Part shown: positions 42,605 through 51,019 of the stretch, in pieces
How positions within the stretch are numbered: the stretch's first letter is position 1
Layout: every line of letters starts with the position of its first letter
NCBI GenBank assembly: GCA_000622025.1
Contig: JHWU01000015.1
Span: 31,068 to 95,067, forward strand
DNA length: 64,000 bases
From: Lachnospiraceae bacterium AD3010
GTDB lineage: Bacteria > Bacillota > Clostridia > Lachnospirales > Lachnospiraceae
Direction of reading: 5' to 3'
Program-made: the position numbers and the translations under genes
Notes under the pieces: model-generated
Databases searched by the model: none
Told to the model about the DNA's origin: nothing
What the model saw: the letters and a program-made list of their open reading frames with translations, nothing else

Positions 42605-43135
42605 TCAATCCTCCTCCAGTGTCACCACGCCAATATACGGCAGATTTCTGTATCTCTGGGCATAGTCAAGTCCGTAGCCCACTACGAATTTGTCCGGGAT
42701 ATCAAAGCCCGTATAGTCAATTTCAACCTCCGTGACCCTGCGGTCCGGCTTGTTCAGAAGGGAACAGAGCTTCAGGCTTTCGGGTCCTCTGGTTCTGAGG
42801 ATCTCAAAAAGATAATGCATGGTCCTTCCTGAATCTATGATGTCTTCCACGACTATCACGTTCTTTCCCCTGATGGGATCATCAAGATCCTGAACGATCT
42901 TCACCACGCCGCTTGATTCTGTCTCGTTTCCGTAGCTGGAAACCTGCATGAAATCAATGTAAACCGGAACAGAAATATGTTTTGCGAGCTCACAGGCAAA
43001 AAACGAGGCGCCCTTAAGGATGCAGATCAGCGTGATCTCCTTCCCCGCATAATCCCGGCTTATCTCATCGCCAAGCTCCCTTATCCTCTTATCCAGTTCC
43101 TCTTCACTGTACAGTACATCTATTCTGTCAGCCAT
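42605..43135 (-). CDS. hpt: Hypoxanthine phosphoribosyltransferase
   Basis: The enzyme has 176 residues from ATG 43135 (AAAGGA upstream); a longer frame from 43156 is less likely. The PRPP-binding motif VIVVEDIIDSGRTMHYL is near residue 95, with LICILKGASFFACEL and the C-terminal FVVGYGLDYAQRYRNLPYIG. It salvages hypoxanthine or guanine to nucleotides. In B. subtilis the Hpt-TilS pair also activates ftsH transcription, and the same gene trio is present here. Confidence 0.95.
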   Translation of the reverse strand: MADRIDVLYSEEELDKRIRELGDEISRDYAGKEITLICILKGASFFACELAKHISVPVYIDFMQVSSYGNETESSGVVKIVQDLDDPIRGKNVIVVEDIIDSGRTMHYLFEILRTRGPESLKLCSLLNKPDRRVTEVEIDYTGFDIPDKFVVGYGLDYAQRYRNLPYIGVVTLEED

Positions 43136-43175
43136 TATCCGATCCTTTCCCGGCATTCAACCGCCCTTTATAATC

Positions 43176-44558
43176 CTATGCTTCCAGCCTGATCCTAAGA
43201 ACCCTCTTTGTTTCCTCCGTTATCCTGTAGCTGTGTCCTATCCTCAGGCCTGGTACCCAGATAACATCATTCCCCCGGGCAAATAGAAATATGCTGTCTC
43301 TTTTTTCAGCAGGTATCTTTTCATCGATAAACAGATCCTTAAGCTTCCTGCTGCCGCCCTGTATGGAGATCCGGTCCCCCCTTCTCCTTGTTCTCCACAC
43401 AGCGGTATCTTTGATTTTATCATAGTCCAGCCATTTAGTATATCCGGAAACAGGGATATTTTCTTTTTCAAGGGAAATACTGCATATCAGTTTCCTTCCG
43501 TCCGGAAGCACGATAACACTTTCGCTTCCGTCTTCCGTAATTCTGAAGGGTATCTCCGCCTTGTTTTCCGCCGCTTTTTCTTCATCATTTGTTTTCCTTA
43601 CGATCAGAGCATCAAAGCTTCTCTCTGCCATTAAGCCATATGGAAGAGACAGTTTCTTCCCGCTTATGCCCTTTGTCAGATCATCCAGCGCCTTTACATG
43701 GGCCGTCGTGATATCCTTTTCCCTTCCTGCCGTAATGGTTATGGCTTTTTTTAATGCAAGGCCCCGTAATACCGGTGCTCCTTTTTCAAGTCCGGGGATA
43801 CTTATCTCCAGTCTTTCCGGGAGTCCGGAGATATCAGATACCGCCTTAAAGAGCTTCTCCGCTTCTCCATCCACGTATTCCCATATACTGCCGAGTTTTT
43901 CGGATGCTTCGTAAATATGCCTGACTGCCCCGGGATTTATCCTTTCTGCCTCAGGAATGATATTATGCCTGATACGGTTTCTGGATAGTTCCACATCCGC
44001 ATTGGTCTCGTCCTCCCTCCAGGACAGGCCTTTTTCCCTGCAGTATTCCTCTATTTCCTGCCTTGTACAGAAAATAAGCGGTCTTATGATATTCCCGCTG
44101 ACCGGCCGTATGCCGCATAAACCCTGTATCCCTGTACCTCTGAAGAGATTAAAGAGTGTGGTCTCTGCAGAATCCTCCATATGATGAGCGACGGCTATCC
44201 TGTCGGCTCCGCTCTCATTAAAGGCCGAGTACCTTATAAGCCTTCCGGCTTCTTCCTCGGAAAGCCCTTCCTTTGCAGCAAAGGCGGGTATATCTGCATA
44301 CACAGTCCGGCAGGAAATATTCAGGCTTCTGCACAGCTCCTCCGTAAATCTGCAGTCCTCATCCGCGCTCCGTCCCCTTATGCCATGATGAACGTGCAGC
44401 GCTTCGACCGTGATCCCCAGTCTTTCCCGGAGTTCAGACATCAAAAAAAGGAGGCACACAGAATCTGCTCCTCCTGAAACACCGATCAGTACCCGGTTTC
44501 CCTTTTCTGTCATTCGGTGACCGGTCATCACCCTGAAAATACCGTCAACAGTGATCAC
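43176..44558 (-). CDS. tilS: tRNA(Ile)-lysidine synthase
   Basis: The 460-residue enzyme has the PP-loop SGGADS at 28-33 and LHVHHGIRGRSADEDCRF, then AVAHHMEDSAETTLFNLFRG, all TilS hallmarks. It modifies C34 of tRNA-Ile(CAU) to lysidine so that AUA is read as isoleucine. The C-terminal substrate-binding domain (WRTRRRGDRI, KLKDLFIDEKIP) is complete. GTG start at 44558 in a GTGA overlap with divIC. Confidence 0.95.
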   Translation of the reverse strand: MITVDGIFRVMTGHRMTEKGNRVLIGVSGGADSVCLLFLMSELRERLGITVEALHVHHGIRGRSADEDCRFTEELCRSLNISCRTVYADIPAFAAKEGLSEEEAGRLIRYSAFNESGADRIAVAHHMEDSAETTLFNLFRGTGIQGLCGIRPVSGNIIRPLIFCTRQEIEEYCREKGLSWREDETNADVELSRNRIRHNIIPEAERINPGAVRHIYEASEKLGSIWEYVDGEAEKLFKAVSDISGLPERLEISIPGLEKGAPVLRGLALKKAITITAGREKDITTAHVKALDDLTKGISGKKLSLPYGLMAERSFDALIVRKTNDEEKAAENKAEIPFRITEDGSESVIVLPDGRKLICSISLEKENIPVSGYTKWLDYDKIKDTAVWRTRRRGDRISIQGGSRKLKDLFIDEKIPAEKRDSIFLFARGNDVIWVPGLRIGHSYRITEETKRVLRIRLEA

Positions 44559-44866
44559 TTTTCCTCATCCGGTTTGAAAATCACCTCGCCGTCATGTACC
44601 AGACCGAGCTTGCTCTCTGCCATTTCTTCCGCAAATTTCTTGGTCTTCGTATATTTCTCATACTCCTCAAGCTCGGAGGTTCTTTTTTCCTCATCCTCTA
44701 TGGCCCGCTTCAGCTCTGCTTCCCGGGCAAGATAGGTATTGTACTTATTCTGCAGCCGCATACCGTCAATGGATACCACCGCAAGAAGCATTCCTACCAC
44801 AACAGCTATGCAGAAACAGCCGAACTTATTCTGTTTTTTCTTTTTATATGCCGGTGTTTTTGCCAT
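44555..44866 (-). CDS. divIC: Septum formation initiator, FtsB/DivIC family
   Basis: The protein has 103 residues from ATG 44866 (CGGAGAG upstream). It has a basic cytoplasmic N-terminus (KKKKQNKFG), one membrane helix (about 13-30), an extracellular coiled coil (AREAELKRAIEDEEKRTSEL) and the conserved KFAEEMAESKLGLVHDGEVIF end. It joins FtsL and DivIB in the divisome core. The longer open frame is non-coding leader that includes the promoter at 44904-44932. Confidence 0.9.
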   Translation of the reverse strand: MAKTPAYKKKKQNKFGCFCIAVVVGMLLAVVSIDGMRLQNKYNTYLAREAELKRAIEDEEKRTSELEEYEKYTKTKKFAEEMAESKLGLVHDGEVIFKPDEEK

Positions 44867-45177
44867 TATCTCTCCGAAGTCTTTGAAAAGAAAATACCCT
44901 TTGATAATACATGTTATTTTTGCTTTTGTCAATACAGATGTTATTTTTTCGCCACCTGAAAGTGGTGGGTTATCCTGATCATTTTATGATTCAGACGCCA
45001 AAAGTCACATTTTGATTAAATACGGATTGTTCCGTGCTTCGCACTCCCACAATCCTACCCCACACTCGCATTTCGTGGGGCCCCTTCCCCACTTCATGCT
45101 CGTGTTGGGGTGCGCCCAAAGTCCTTGTCCCCACCACAAGCAAGCTTGTGTGGTGACAATTACTTTTGGCGCTTTAA
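44867..45177. other. 311-bp rqcP-divIC gap lacking yabP and yabQ
   Basis: In B. subtilis yabP and yabQ (sporulation) lie here. This gap has no credible coding frame. It contains the divIC promoter (44904-44932) and a hairpin-rich element (44984-45186). Confidence 0.7.
44904..44932 (-). promoter_or_regulatory. Promoter for the divIC-tilS-hpt-ftsH operon
   Basis: On the minus strand a perfect TTGACA (44932-44927), 17-bp spacer and TATTAT (44909-44904), about 38 nt before the divIC start codon. Confidence 0.78.
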
Positions 45178-45186
45178 TCATTTTAT
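44984..45186. repeat. Hairpin-rich element with inverted ends, about 200 bp
   Basis: Imperfect terminal inverted repeats read TTATGATTCAGACGCCAAAAG at the left and the complement of ATGATTAAAGCGCCAAAAGT at the right. Between them lie at least four hairpins: GGATTGT/ACAATCC enclosing GTGC-GAA-GCAC; CCCCAC/GTGGGG; CCCCAC/GTTGGGG; and CACCACAAG/CTTGTGTGGTG. The right end overlaps the rqcP stop codon. Confidence 0.6.
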
Positions 45187-45420
45187 ATATTCGAAAAGCT
45201 CCTCCGCTTCTTCCTTACGGACCACTTCCCTTACATCTTTGACCCTCACCTTTACCGTCCGGTTTCCGAAGGCAATCTCTATTACATCTCCGGGCTTCAC
45301 CTCTGCTCCGGCCTTTGCGGGCTTTTCATTTACAGTTACTCTCCCCGCATCACAGGCTTCGTTTGCAATAGTACGCCTTTTTATCAGTCTTGATACTTTT
45401 AAGTATTTATCGAGTCTCAT
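45178..45420 (-). CDS. rqcP: S4 domain RNA-binding protein RqcP (YabO)
   Basis: The 80-residue protein is a stand-alone S4 fold: MRLDKYLKVSRLIKRRTIAN, then VNEKPAKAGAEVKPGDVIEI and a short charged tail. RqcP assists RqcH in alanine tailing of stalled nascent chains on 50S subunits. The gene lies next to HU upstream and divIC downstream, as in B. subtilis (hupA/mazG-yabO neighbourhood). Its stop codon is at the edge of the hairpin-rich element. Confidence 0.92.
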   Translation of the reverse strand: MRLDKYLKVSRLIKRRTIANEACDAGRVTVNEKPAKAGAEVKPGDVIEIAFGNRTVKVRVKDVREVVRKEEAEELFEYIK

Positions 45421-45443
45421 GTTTGTTCCTTTCGAAAAAAAAA

Positions 45444-45508
45444 GATTCTTCGGGCTTCGCCCTCAGAATGACATTGCGCCGCAAGGGGCTTCGCAATGAA
45501 CCGGTTTT
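45444..45508. repeat. Dispersed repeat and hairpin between HU and rqcP
   Basis: GATTCTTCGGGCTTCGCCCTC followed by AGAATGACA is a reverse-orientation TGTCATTCTG element. It is followed by CATTGCG (45472-45478) and CGCAATG (45492-45498), a 7-bp stem. Confidence 0.75.
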
Positions 45509-45524
45509 CAGGATAACCGAATAA

Positions 45525-45556
45525 ATTAAAAAGGACATGTGCCAGGCACATGTCCC
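45525..45556 (-). terminator. Rho-independent terminator after HU copy 2
   Basis: GGACATGTGCC and GGCACATGTCC form a perfect 11-bp stem (45533-45555). On the minus strand it is followed by TTTTTAATTT. Confidence 0.92.
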
Positions 45557-45576
45557 CTTGGAATCAACAAAACATC

Positions 45577-45855
45577 TTACTTCTTGTTTACAAGATCCTT
45601 AAGAGCCTTTCCAGCCTTAAACTTAGGTGCCTTTGATGCAGCGATCTTCATAACAGCGCCGGTCTGGGGATTTCTTCCCTCTCTTGCAGCCCTCTTTGAA
45701 ACTTCGAAGGTACCGAAGCCAACAAGCTGAACCTTGTCACCCTTTTTGAGCTGAGCGGAAACCACATCGGTAAAAGCCTTAACAGCAGCTTCTGCATCTT
45801 TCTTTGTCAGGCCTGCCTTATCGGCAACAGCAGCAACTAATTCTGTTTTGTTCAT
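45577..45855 (-). CDS. hup: DNA-binding protein HU (copy 2)
   Basis: The protein has 92 residues with the same architecture as copy 1 ([40 protein letters not shown]; arm [10 protein letters not shown]). The two differ mainly in the N-terminal helices and in arm residues, so they may form heterodimers or be used in different growth phases. This copy sits at the position of hup next to rqcP in B. subtilis, so it is probably the ancestral one. It has its own promoter and terminator. Confidence 0.95.
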   Translation of the reverse strand: MNKTELVAAVADKAGLTKKDAEAAVKAFTDVVSAQLKKGDKVQLVGFGTFEVSKRAAREGRNPQTGAVMKIAASKAPKFKAGKALKDLVNKK

Positions 45856-45923
45856 TTTGAACTCCTCCTATATACGAGTTTTTATCGGATTTATTTGGCC
45901 CCCTCAGAAGGCCACCAGATATA

Positions 45924-45952
45924 CTTATACGCGTTTTATGCCGCTTTGTCAA
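45924..45952 (-). promoter_or_regulatory. Promoter for HU copy 2
   Basis: On the minus strand TTGACA (45952-45947), 17-bp spacer and TATAAG (45929-45924). Leader about 60 nt, followed by AGGAGGAG. Confidence 0.8.
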
Positions 45953-45966
45953 GGAAAAAGCTATAT

Positions 45967-47379
45967 TTACGGTGTTGAAAACCTGCCCATGAACAGTATG
46001 ACTCCGCTTTCCCTGTCCCTGATGATATAAACAAAGGGTCTGTCGGCAATAAACTCCTCTTTTGGCTCATCTTCCGGCAGGGATGTAAGCCCCATCATCA
46101 TCTCTGTGACAGCGGCGGCCCGGCTTCCTTCCTCATCAACCTCTATCACTGCTCTGTGACAGATATCGGTTATGCATACATCCTCGGAAAGGTTTGAGAA
46201 ATCGGCATCAGCGGAAAATGCAGTTCCCATCCCCAAATCGGACAGTACCTCCTTTAAGCCGCTGAGAGTGAGATCCTGCTTGAATTTCGGAATAACAAGG
46301 GCTCCAAGTTCGGTCTTCTCAGCACTCTCCAGTCTGTCCAGAATATCAGATGGGGAAGCCTCCTCAAAAACAGAGGACAGATCCTTTTTTTCCGGATCCG
46401 TATACATTATAAGATCCATTTCGTATGAACTGTCCTTATAAGGAAGTGCCACTGCCTTTAACCCGTCCTTATCCGAGAAATAGCGGAGGCTTATGTCATC
46501 CATATGCATCATTTCAATAACCGAATCCTTATCTTTTCCGTGAAAGCTCTCCTCCCAGGTATCATCATGTGAAAAACTGTACTGCCATTCTCCGTAGAAA
46601 TAGACAGCATTCAGGATATCTGCAACCGTACCCTTTCCGGCTCCTGCCTGGTAATCGGGGATCATTCCTTCTGTTGCATCATTGACCCAATCCGTTATTT
46701 CCTTTCTCGTGCTGTCTGTATCCCGGAAATCCACCTGTCTGAATTCGCCGTCAAAATACTCATCGGCCGGCTTTTTGAATTTTTCTTCATAGTCCGGACT
46801 GAGCTTTAAGCTCTTGTCGATAAACAGACCATTGGCAGTCTTAAAATAAGCGCTTTTCTTTTGTTCCCTATTATAAAAGCTCTTCATTCCTGCCTTAAAG
46901 GCATCAAAATCCTTTATTGAAAGAGCCTTATTGATCCCTTCTGCGGTCTCCCCTTTGGCGGCGAGCTCAGAAAGTGCTATTGCAGAACAGATACTGAAGG
47001 GTGAAAAAAACAGGTTATCCTCTTTTCCGTATTCATTGTACAGCTTCCGGCTGAACTCATTTATAGCCTGCTTCATTTCCCCGGTATCTCCGCTTTCTTT
47101 GTATTCTCCCTCTTCCTCCTCGCCTTCATCAGAAACCCGGCTCTCCGTACTTTCCTCAGAAACCGCTTCCTCCGTTTCTTCCTCAGAAACCGGTTCCTCC
47201 GTAGCTTCCCCGGACGCCGGAACCTCCGTTACTTCCTCTGAACCCGGTTCCGCCGGGGTTTCCTCTGTAGGTGCAGCGCTGTGATTGGACTCCGCTGTAT
47301 TACTTACCTCAGTCCCGCAGCCTGCAAGCGTTATTATCAGTATAGAAACCAGGATCATTCCGAGACACCGTTTCTTCAT
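45967..47379 (-). CDS. Lipoprotein serpin (serine protease inhibitor)
   Basis: The 470-residue protein has a lipoprotein signal with lipobox LAGC (Cys at about 21), a Glu/Ser/Thr/Pro-rich spacer (about 25-105) and a complete serpin domain (INEFSRKLYNEYGKEDNLFF to GRFSTP). The hinge is EVDEEGSRAAAVTEM (about 413-427). Counting from P17 Glu416 puts the scissile P1-P1' near Thr432-Ser433 (MGLTSLPED). The ADRPFVYIIRD shutter and C-terminal strands are intact, so it should be inhibitory. On the outer face it could block host or competitor proteases. The target cannot be fixed from P1 alone. Confidence 0.92.
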   Translation of the reverse strand: MKKRCLGMILVSILIITLAGCGTEVSNTAESNHSAAPTEETPAEPGSEEVTEVPASGEATEEPVSEEETEEAVSEESTESRVSDEGEEEEGEYKESGDTGEMKQAINEFSRKLYNEYGKEDNLFFSPFSICSAIALSELAAKGETAEGINKALSIKDFDAFKAGMKSFYNREQKKSAYFKTANGLFIDKSLKLSPDYEEKFKKPADEYFDGEFRQVDFRDTDSTRKEITDWVNDATEGMIPDYQAGAGKGTVADILNAVYFYGEWQYSFSHDDTWEESFHGKDKDSVIEMMHMDDISLRYFSDKDGLKAVALPYKDSSYEMDLIMYTDPEKKDLSSVFEEASPSDILDRLESAEKTELGALVIPKFKQDLTLSGLKEVLSDLGMGTAFSADADFSNLSEDVCITDICHRAVIEVDEEGSRAAAVTEMMMGLTSLPEDEPKEEFIADRPFVYIIRDRESGVILFMGRFSTP

Positions 47380-47385
47380 AACTCC

Positions 47386-48237
47386 TCACTCCTTATCCTC
47401 TTTCAAAAGCTCATTATAGATTTCCCTTTTTGAAACACCCCTGTCAGCGGCGGCAAGCTTCATGGCACTTTTCCTGTCGTGCCCCTTTGCCTCGTACTGT
47501 TCAACATGCTCTCTGACAGACAGGCTTTCGTATTCCGCTGCCTTCTCCCTTCTTATCTCTTCCGGGCTTTTCCCCTCTGTAACAAGAACAAACTCTCCTC
47601 TGGGCTTATTTTCTTCAAAATATGATACGGCCCCGCTCAAGCTGAACCGGAGTATTTCCTCATGCTTCTTTGTCAGCTCCCTGCAGACTGATATCCTCCT
47701 GTCCCCCAGAGTACAAAGAAGGTCCTTCAGCGTCTCCTGAAGATGATGTGGCGCCTCATATAATACAATGGTCCGCCTTTCCTCCTTTAATTCCTCAAGT
47801 CTCTCTTTCCGAAGCTTGTTTTCCCTGGGAAGAAAGCCCTCAAAGCAAAAACGCCCTGTACTGAGCCCCGATAAGGTGAGAGCCGTTATAACCGCACTTG
47901 GTCCCGGAAGCGATGTTACCGGTATTCCCTCCTCAGCACACCTTTGGACCAGAACCTCCCCCGGATCTGAGATCGCGGGGGTTCCAGCATCGGTTATGAG
48001 CGCGATATCCTTCCCGGTCTGCAGCATTCCTATAAGCTCCTCGGCCTTATCATACTTATTGTATTCGTGGTAGCTGGTCATGGGGGTATGGATATCAAAA
48101 TGGTTTATGAGCTTCAGGCTGTTCCTTGTATCCTCGGCTGCAATGAGATCCGCCTGCATCAATGTCTCTCTGACCCTCTGCGTTATATCCCCGAGATTTC
48201 CGATAGGGGTCGCGCATAAAAAAAGTGTTCCGCTCAT
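47386..48237 (-). CDS. rsmI: 16S rRNA (cytidine-1402-2'-O)-methyltransferase
   Basis: This 283-residue enzyme starts from ATG 48237 (MSGTLFLCATPIGNLGDITQ); the longer frame to 48312 overlaps trmN6 and is rejected. SAM-binding features are SLPGPSAVITALTLSG near residue 115 and the preceding ITDAGTPAISDPGE. The C-terminal DRGVSKREIYNELLK region is usual for RsmI. It methylates C1402 in the ribosomal P site together with RsmH. Order trmN6-rsmI is as in yabB-yabC. Confidence 0.94.
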   Translation of the reverse strand: MSGTLFLCATPIGNLGDITQRVRETLMQADLIAAEDTRNSLKLINHFDIHTPMTSYHEYNKYDKAEELIGMLQTGKDIALITDAGTPAISDPGEVLVQRCAEEGIPVTSLPGPSAVITALTLSGLSTGRFCFEGFLPRENKLRKERLEELKEERRTIVLYEAPHHLQETLKDLLCTLGDRRISVCRELTKKHEEILRFSLSGAVSYFEENKPRGEFVLVTEGKSPEEIRREKAAEYESLSVREHVEQYEAKGHDRKSAMKLAAADRGVSKREIYNELLKEDKE

Positions 48238-48238
48238 A

Positions 48239-48994
48239 TCAGTATCCGTAGACCTCCGTGATCTCGCGCGTGTATTTCCCGTCTTCACCGAAAATAATGA
48301 GGGGCTTTTCACATTTAAGATCCGCCTTTCCGCCCTTTCTCGCCTCTAAAAGCACCATATCCGGAGCCTTATCACTTCCCGGATATACAAGCCTCATTCT
48401 CTTCGGCTCCAGCTTTTGCCTTCTCATTTCCCCGAAAATATCCGGAAGACGATATGGTCTGTGGACCATAAATAATGCTCCTCCCGGCTTCAAAAGATAT
48501 GCTGCGGCCGAAATAACATCCTCCAGCGTGCATAATATCTCGTGCCTCGCAATGGCCTTCGGCGCTTTCGGATTCACGATCCCGGAACCCCGGAGCATAT
48601 AGGGCGGATTGGAAACCACAGTATCAAAAGAGGCCGCGCTGAAAAGTGCGCGAGCCTCCCTAATATCTCCTTCAACAATATCTATCCTGTCCTCAAGCCT
48701 GTTATGTATGACGCTGCGCCTTGCCATATCGACGCTCTCCTGCTGAATCTCGATCCCCGTGAAATGCCTGCCCTCCGTTTTTGCGGAAAGAAGAATGGGG
48801 AGTATTCCGGTTCCCGTACCGAGATCAATAAGAAGGCCATCCTTTTTAACCGTGGCAAAGCCCGAAAGAAGAACAGCATCCATACCGAAACAGAAGCGTT
48901 CCGGATCCTGGATTATTTCGTAGCCGTTCCTCTGCAGATCGTCAAATCTCTCACCGGCCTTCAATTCTACATACCTAAGAGTGCTTTCGCTCAT
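48239..48994 (-). CDS. trmN6: tRNA1(Val) (adenine-37-N6)-methyltransferase-like
   Basis: The 251-residue enzyme starts from ATG 48994 (MSESTLRYVELKAGERFDDL). It is a class I methyltransferase with SAM motif LIDLGTGTGILPILLS near residue 52 and the N6-adenine/glutamine-type catalytic motif FDTVVSNPPYM. It begins inside the last 20 bases of ricT, so translation is coupled. This matches the yabB position of the cluster. Which tRNA it acts on here is not proven. Confidence 0.88.
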   Translation of the reverse strand: MSESTLRYVELKAGERFDDLQRNGYEIIQDPERFCFGMDAVLLSGFATVKKDGLLIDLGTGTGILPILLSAKTEGRHFTGIEIQQESVDMARRSVIHNRLEDRIDIVEGDIREARALFSAASFDTVVSNPPYMLRGSGIVNPKAPKAIARHEILCTLEDVISAAAYLLKPGGALFMVHRPYRLPDIFGEMRRQKLEPKRMRLVYPGSDKAPDMVLLEARKGGKADLKCEKPLIIFGEDGKYTREITEVYGY

Positions 48995-50018
48995 CTCCCG
49001 TCCCGGATCTTCCTTTGCCCCGGTTCCTTTTGTTTTTCTTAAAATTCCTGTTTCCGCCTTTGTGTTCCTTTCCCTCCGATGCTTTGTCGCCGGACTCTTC
49101 GTCAAGAGCACTCTCCCCGGGAAGCTCCTCCTCCAGGAGTTCCTTCGGCAGCGGCTCCGCAGGCTCTTCTCTCTGCTTTTTCTGCTGATTCTGTCCCTTC
49201 TTCCGCTTAGCCTTGAAGGTTATCTCCTCAGCAGGATATTCCCGTATCTCCTTTTCATCCTCTGTTTCAAAAAGCACCTTGATCCTCTGGCGGAGAACAT
49301 TGACCTCTGCCACCGTTCCCTCCTCGCCGTAAGGATCGGCCACCAGATCACCGACTCCGGGAAGCTTCTTATTCAGATACTCATATGTATCCTCTTCGTT
49401 TTTCAGACAGCACATCAGCCGTCCGCAGACTCCGGAGATCTTTGTGGGATTCAAGGAAAGATCCTGTTCCTTTGCCATCTTTATCGATACCGGAACAAAG
49501 TCCGACAGATAACTGTGGCAGCAAAGCTCTCTTCCGCAGGGGCCGTATCCTCCAAGTATCTTGGTCTCATCCCGGACCCCTATCTGCCTTAGCTCTATCC
49601 TCGTACGGAAAACGCTGGCCAGATCCTTAACAAGATCGCGGAAATCTATCCTTCCGTCTGCGGTGAAATAAAAGAGGAGCTTACTGTTATCAAAGGTATA
49701 CTCGGCATCTATGAGCTTCATTTCCAGCTCGTGCTTATGTATCTTTTCCTTGCAGATCTTTATAGCTTCCTTTTCCCTGACACGATTTGCCCGGTCGCTT
49801 TCAAGATCCTCCTCCGTTGCCTTTCTGATCACCGATCTTAAGGGTGTATTGAAATCCTCCTCGTTCCTTTCCTCGGGACCGGAGACCACCTTACCAAGCT
49901 CCTTTCCCCTGACGGTTTCAACAACACAGTAATCGCCCTTTTTCAGTTCTGTCTCCCCCGCATCAAAGGAATATACCTTTCCCGCGGAGCGAAATCTTAT
50001 GTTAACTACTCTTACCAC
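48975..50018 (-). CDS. ricT: RicT/YaaT (PSP1 domain) regulatory iron-sulphur protein
   Basis: This 347-residue protein has a PSP1 C-terminal domain with conserved cysteines: GPCGRELCCHSYLSDFVPVS and SGVCGRLMCCLKNEEDTYEY. In B. subtilis RicT forms the Fe-S-containing RicAFT complex with YlbF and YmcA, which directs RNase Y mRNA maturation. A long basic, Lys/Glu-rich tail (about 270-347, KKNKRNRGKGRS) is present, possibly RNA-binding. GTG start at 50018 preceded by GAGG. A YlbF-family partner is encoded at 13979-14308. Confidence 0.92.
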   Translation of the reverse strand: MVRVVNIRFRSAGKVYSFDAGETELKKGDYCVVETVRGKELGKVVSGPEERNEEDFNTPLRSVIRKATEEDLESDRANRVREKEAIKICKEKIHKHELEMKLIDAEYTFDNSKLLFYFTADGRIDFRDLVKDLASVFRTRIELRQIGVRDETKILGGYGPCGRELCCHSYLSDFVPVSIKMAKEQDLSLNPTKISGVCGRLMCCLKNEEDTYEYLNKKLPGVGDLVADPYGEEGTVAEVNVLRQRIKVLFETEDEKEIREYPAEEITFKAKRKKGQNQQKKQREEPAEPLPKELLEEELPGESALDEESGDKASEGKEHKGGNRNFKKNKRNRGKGRSGTGDERKHS

Positions 50019-50023
50019 TTTAT

Positions 50024-51019
50024 CTACCTCATGTTCATAAACAGCAGCTCAAAGGTGTTTTCCGGATTGACATTGGACTTTAGCCTTGATCTCGCTGTCT
50101 TTATTTCATCTATTATCCTGTTTATCCTTTCAAATGAATAATATCCGGCGGCTTTTGCAAGCTCCCTCTCTTCATTGAAGAAAATGAGCTTATCTTCACT
50201 TCCCCCGGCTTTGAGGAAGAGCACATCCCTGAACCACAGGAGAAGATAGCTCAAAACATCATCGCCCTCCTCCTTTTTCTCTGCGGCCTCTTTGGCTGCC
50301 AGAGAGATACCGGTATCGCTCATTTCCCGGATCCCCGTAACAATACTGCGGAGCTTTTCAAGCAGCAGCTTAAACTCTTCGCTTTCGGACAGCAGAAGCG
50401 CCCTTCCAAGATTTCCCCTGGCAAAGGATATTACAGCAGAGCTGTCGGTTAATTCCGGGTTTTTCTTTTCCAGAAATGAGCGTATCTCACCGTTATCCAC
50501 GGCTCTCATCTGGAGACATACCGCCCTTGACACTATGGTTGGCAGAAGCCGATCCTTATTATCCGAAAGAATGATAATCACGGCGTAGGACGGCGGCTCC
50601 TCCAGAGTTTTTAGAAGAGCGTTCTCGGCTTCATCCGTCATCAGGTTTGCATCCGGAATGATGTATATCTTCCTCGGGCTGTAATAGGGCTTTATCGCCA
50701 CATCATTCACCACCTGGGCTCTGATGTCGGATACTCCGATAGAGCTTGTTTTTTCCGGGATCAGGGTAATGATATCCGGATGACTTCCGCTTTCCGCACA
50801 CTTGCAGGAATGGCACTGTCCGCAGGGTTCTGCATTCTCCCGTTCATCAAGGGGTGTCTCGCACTGGAGCGCTTTGGCAAAAACCGCAGCCAAAGTCTTT
50901 TTCCCCATGCCCTTTTCTCCGTCGAAGATGTAGGCGTGGGCAGCTTTTCCGCTTTTTACAACTCCCGTCAGGTTGGAAATTATCCTGTCCTGTCCGATTA
51001 TATCACGAAATCCCATCAT
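50024..51019 (-). CDS. holB: DNA polymerase III subunit delta'
   Basis: The clamp-loader AAA+ protein has 331 residues. Walker [10 protein letters not shown] is at 34-42 and zinc ligands are Cys53, Cys66, Cys69 and Cys72 (CGQCHSCKC). [15 protein letters not shown] is sensor/Walker B-like and is typical of delta'. It loads the sliding clamp with tau and delta. Position between yaaR and ricT matches B. subtilis. Confidence 0.94.
   Translation of the reverse strand: MMGFRDIIGQDRIISNLTGVVKSGKAAHAYIFDGEKGMGKKTLAAVFAKALQCETPLDERENAEPCGQCHSCKCAESGSHPDIITLIPEKTSSIGVSDIRAQVVNDVAIKPYYSPRKIYIIPDANLMTDEAENALLKTLEEPPSYAVIIILSDNKDRLLPTIVSRAVCLQMRAVDNGEIRSFLEKKNPELTDSSAVISFARGNLGRALLLSESEEFKLLLEKLRSIVTGIREMSDTGISLAAKEAAEKKEEGDDVLSYLLLWFRDVLFLKAGGSEDKLIFFNEERELAKAAGYYSFERINRIIDEIKTARSRLKSNVNPENTFELLFMNMR

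Noticed and set aside
44941..44972. Terminator after rqcP at the CCACC...GGTGG stem
   Set aside because: The stem is short and is followed on the minus strand by an A-run, not a T-run.
45012..45242. 76-residue plus-strand frame in the rqcP-divIC gap
   Set aside because: It reads through hairpin arms and into antisense rqcP; the peptide is low complexity (Pro/His/Cys) with no Shine-Dalgarno site.
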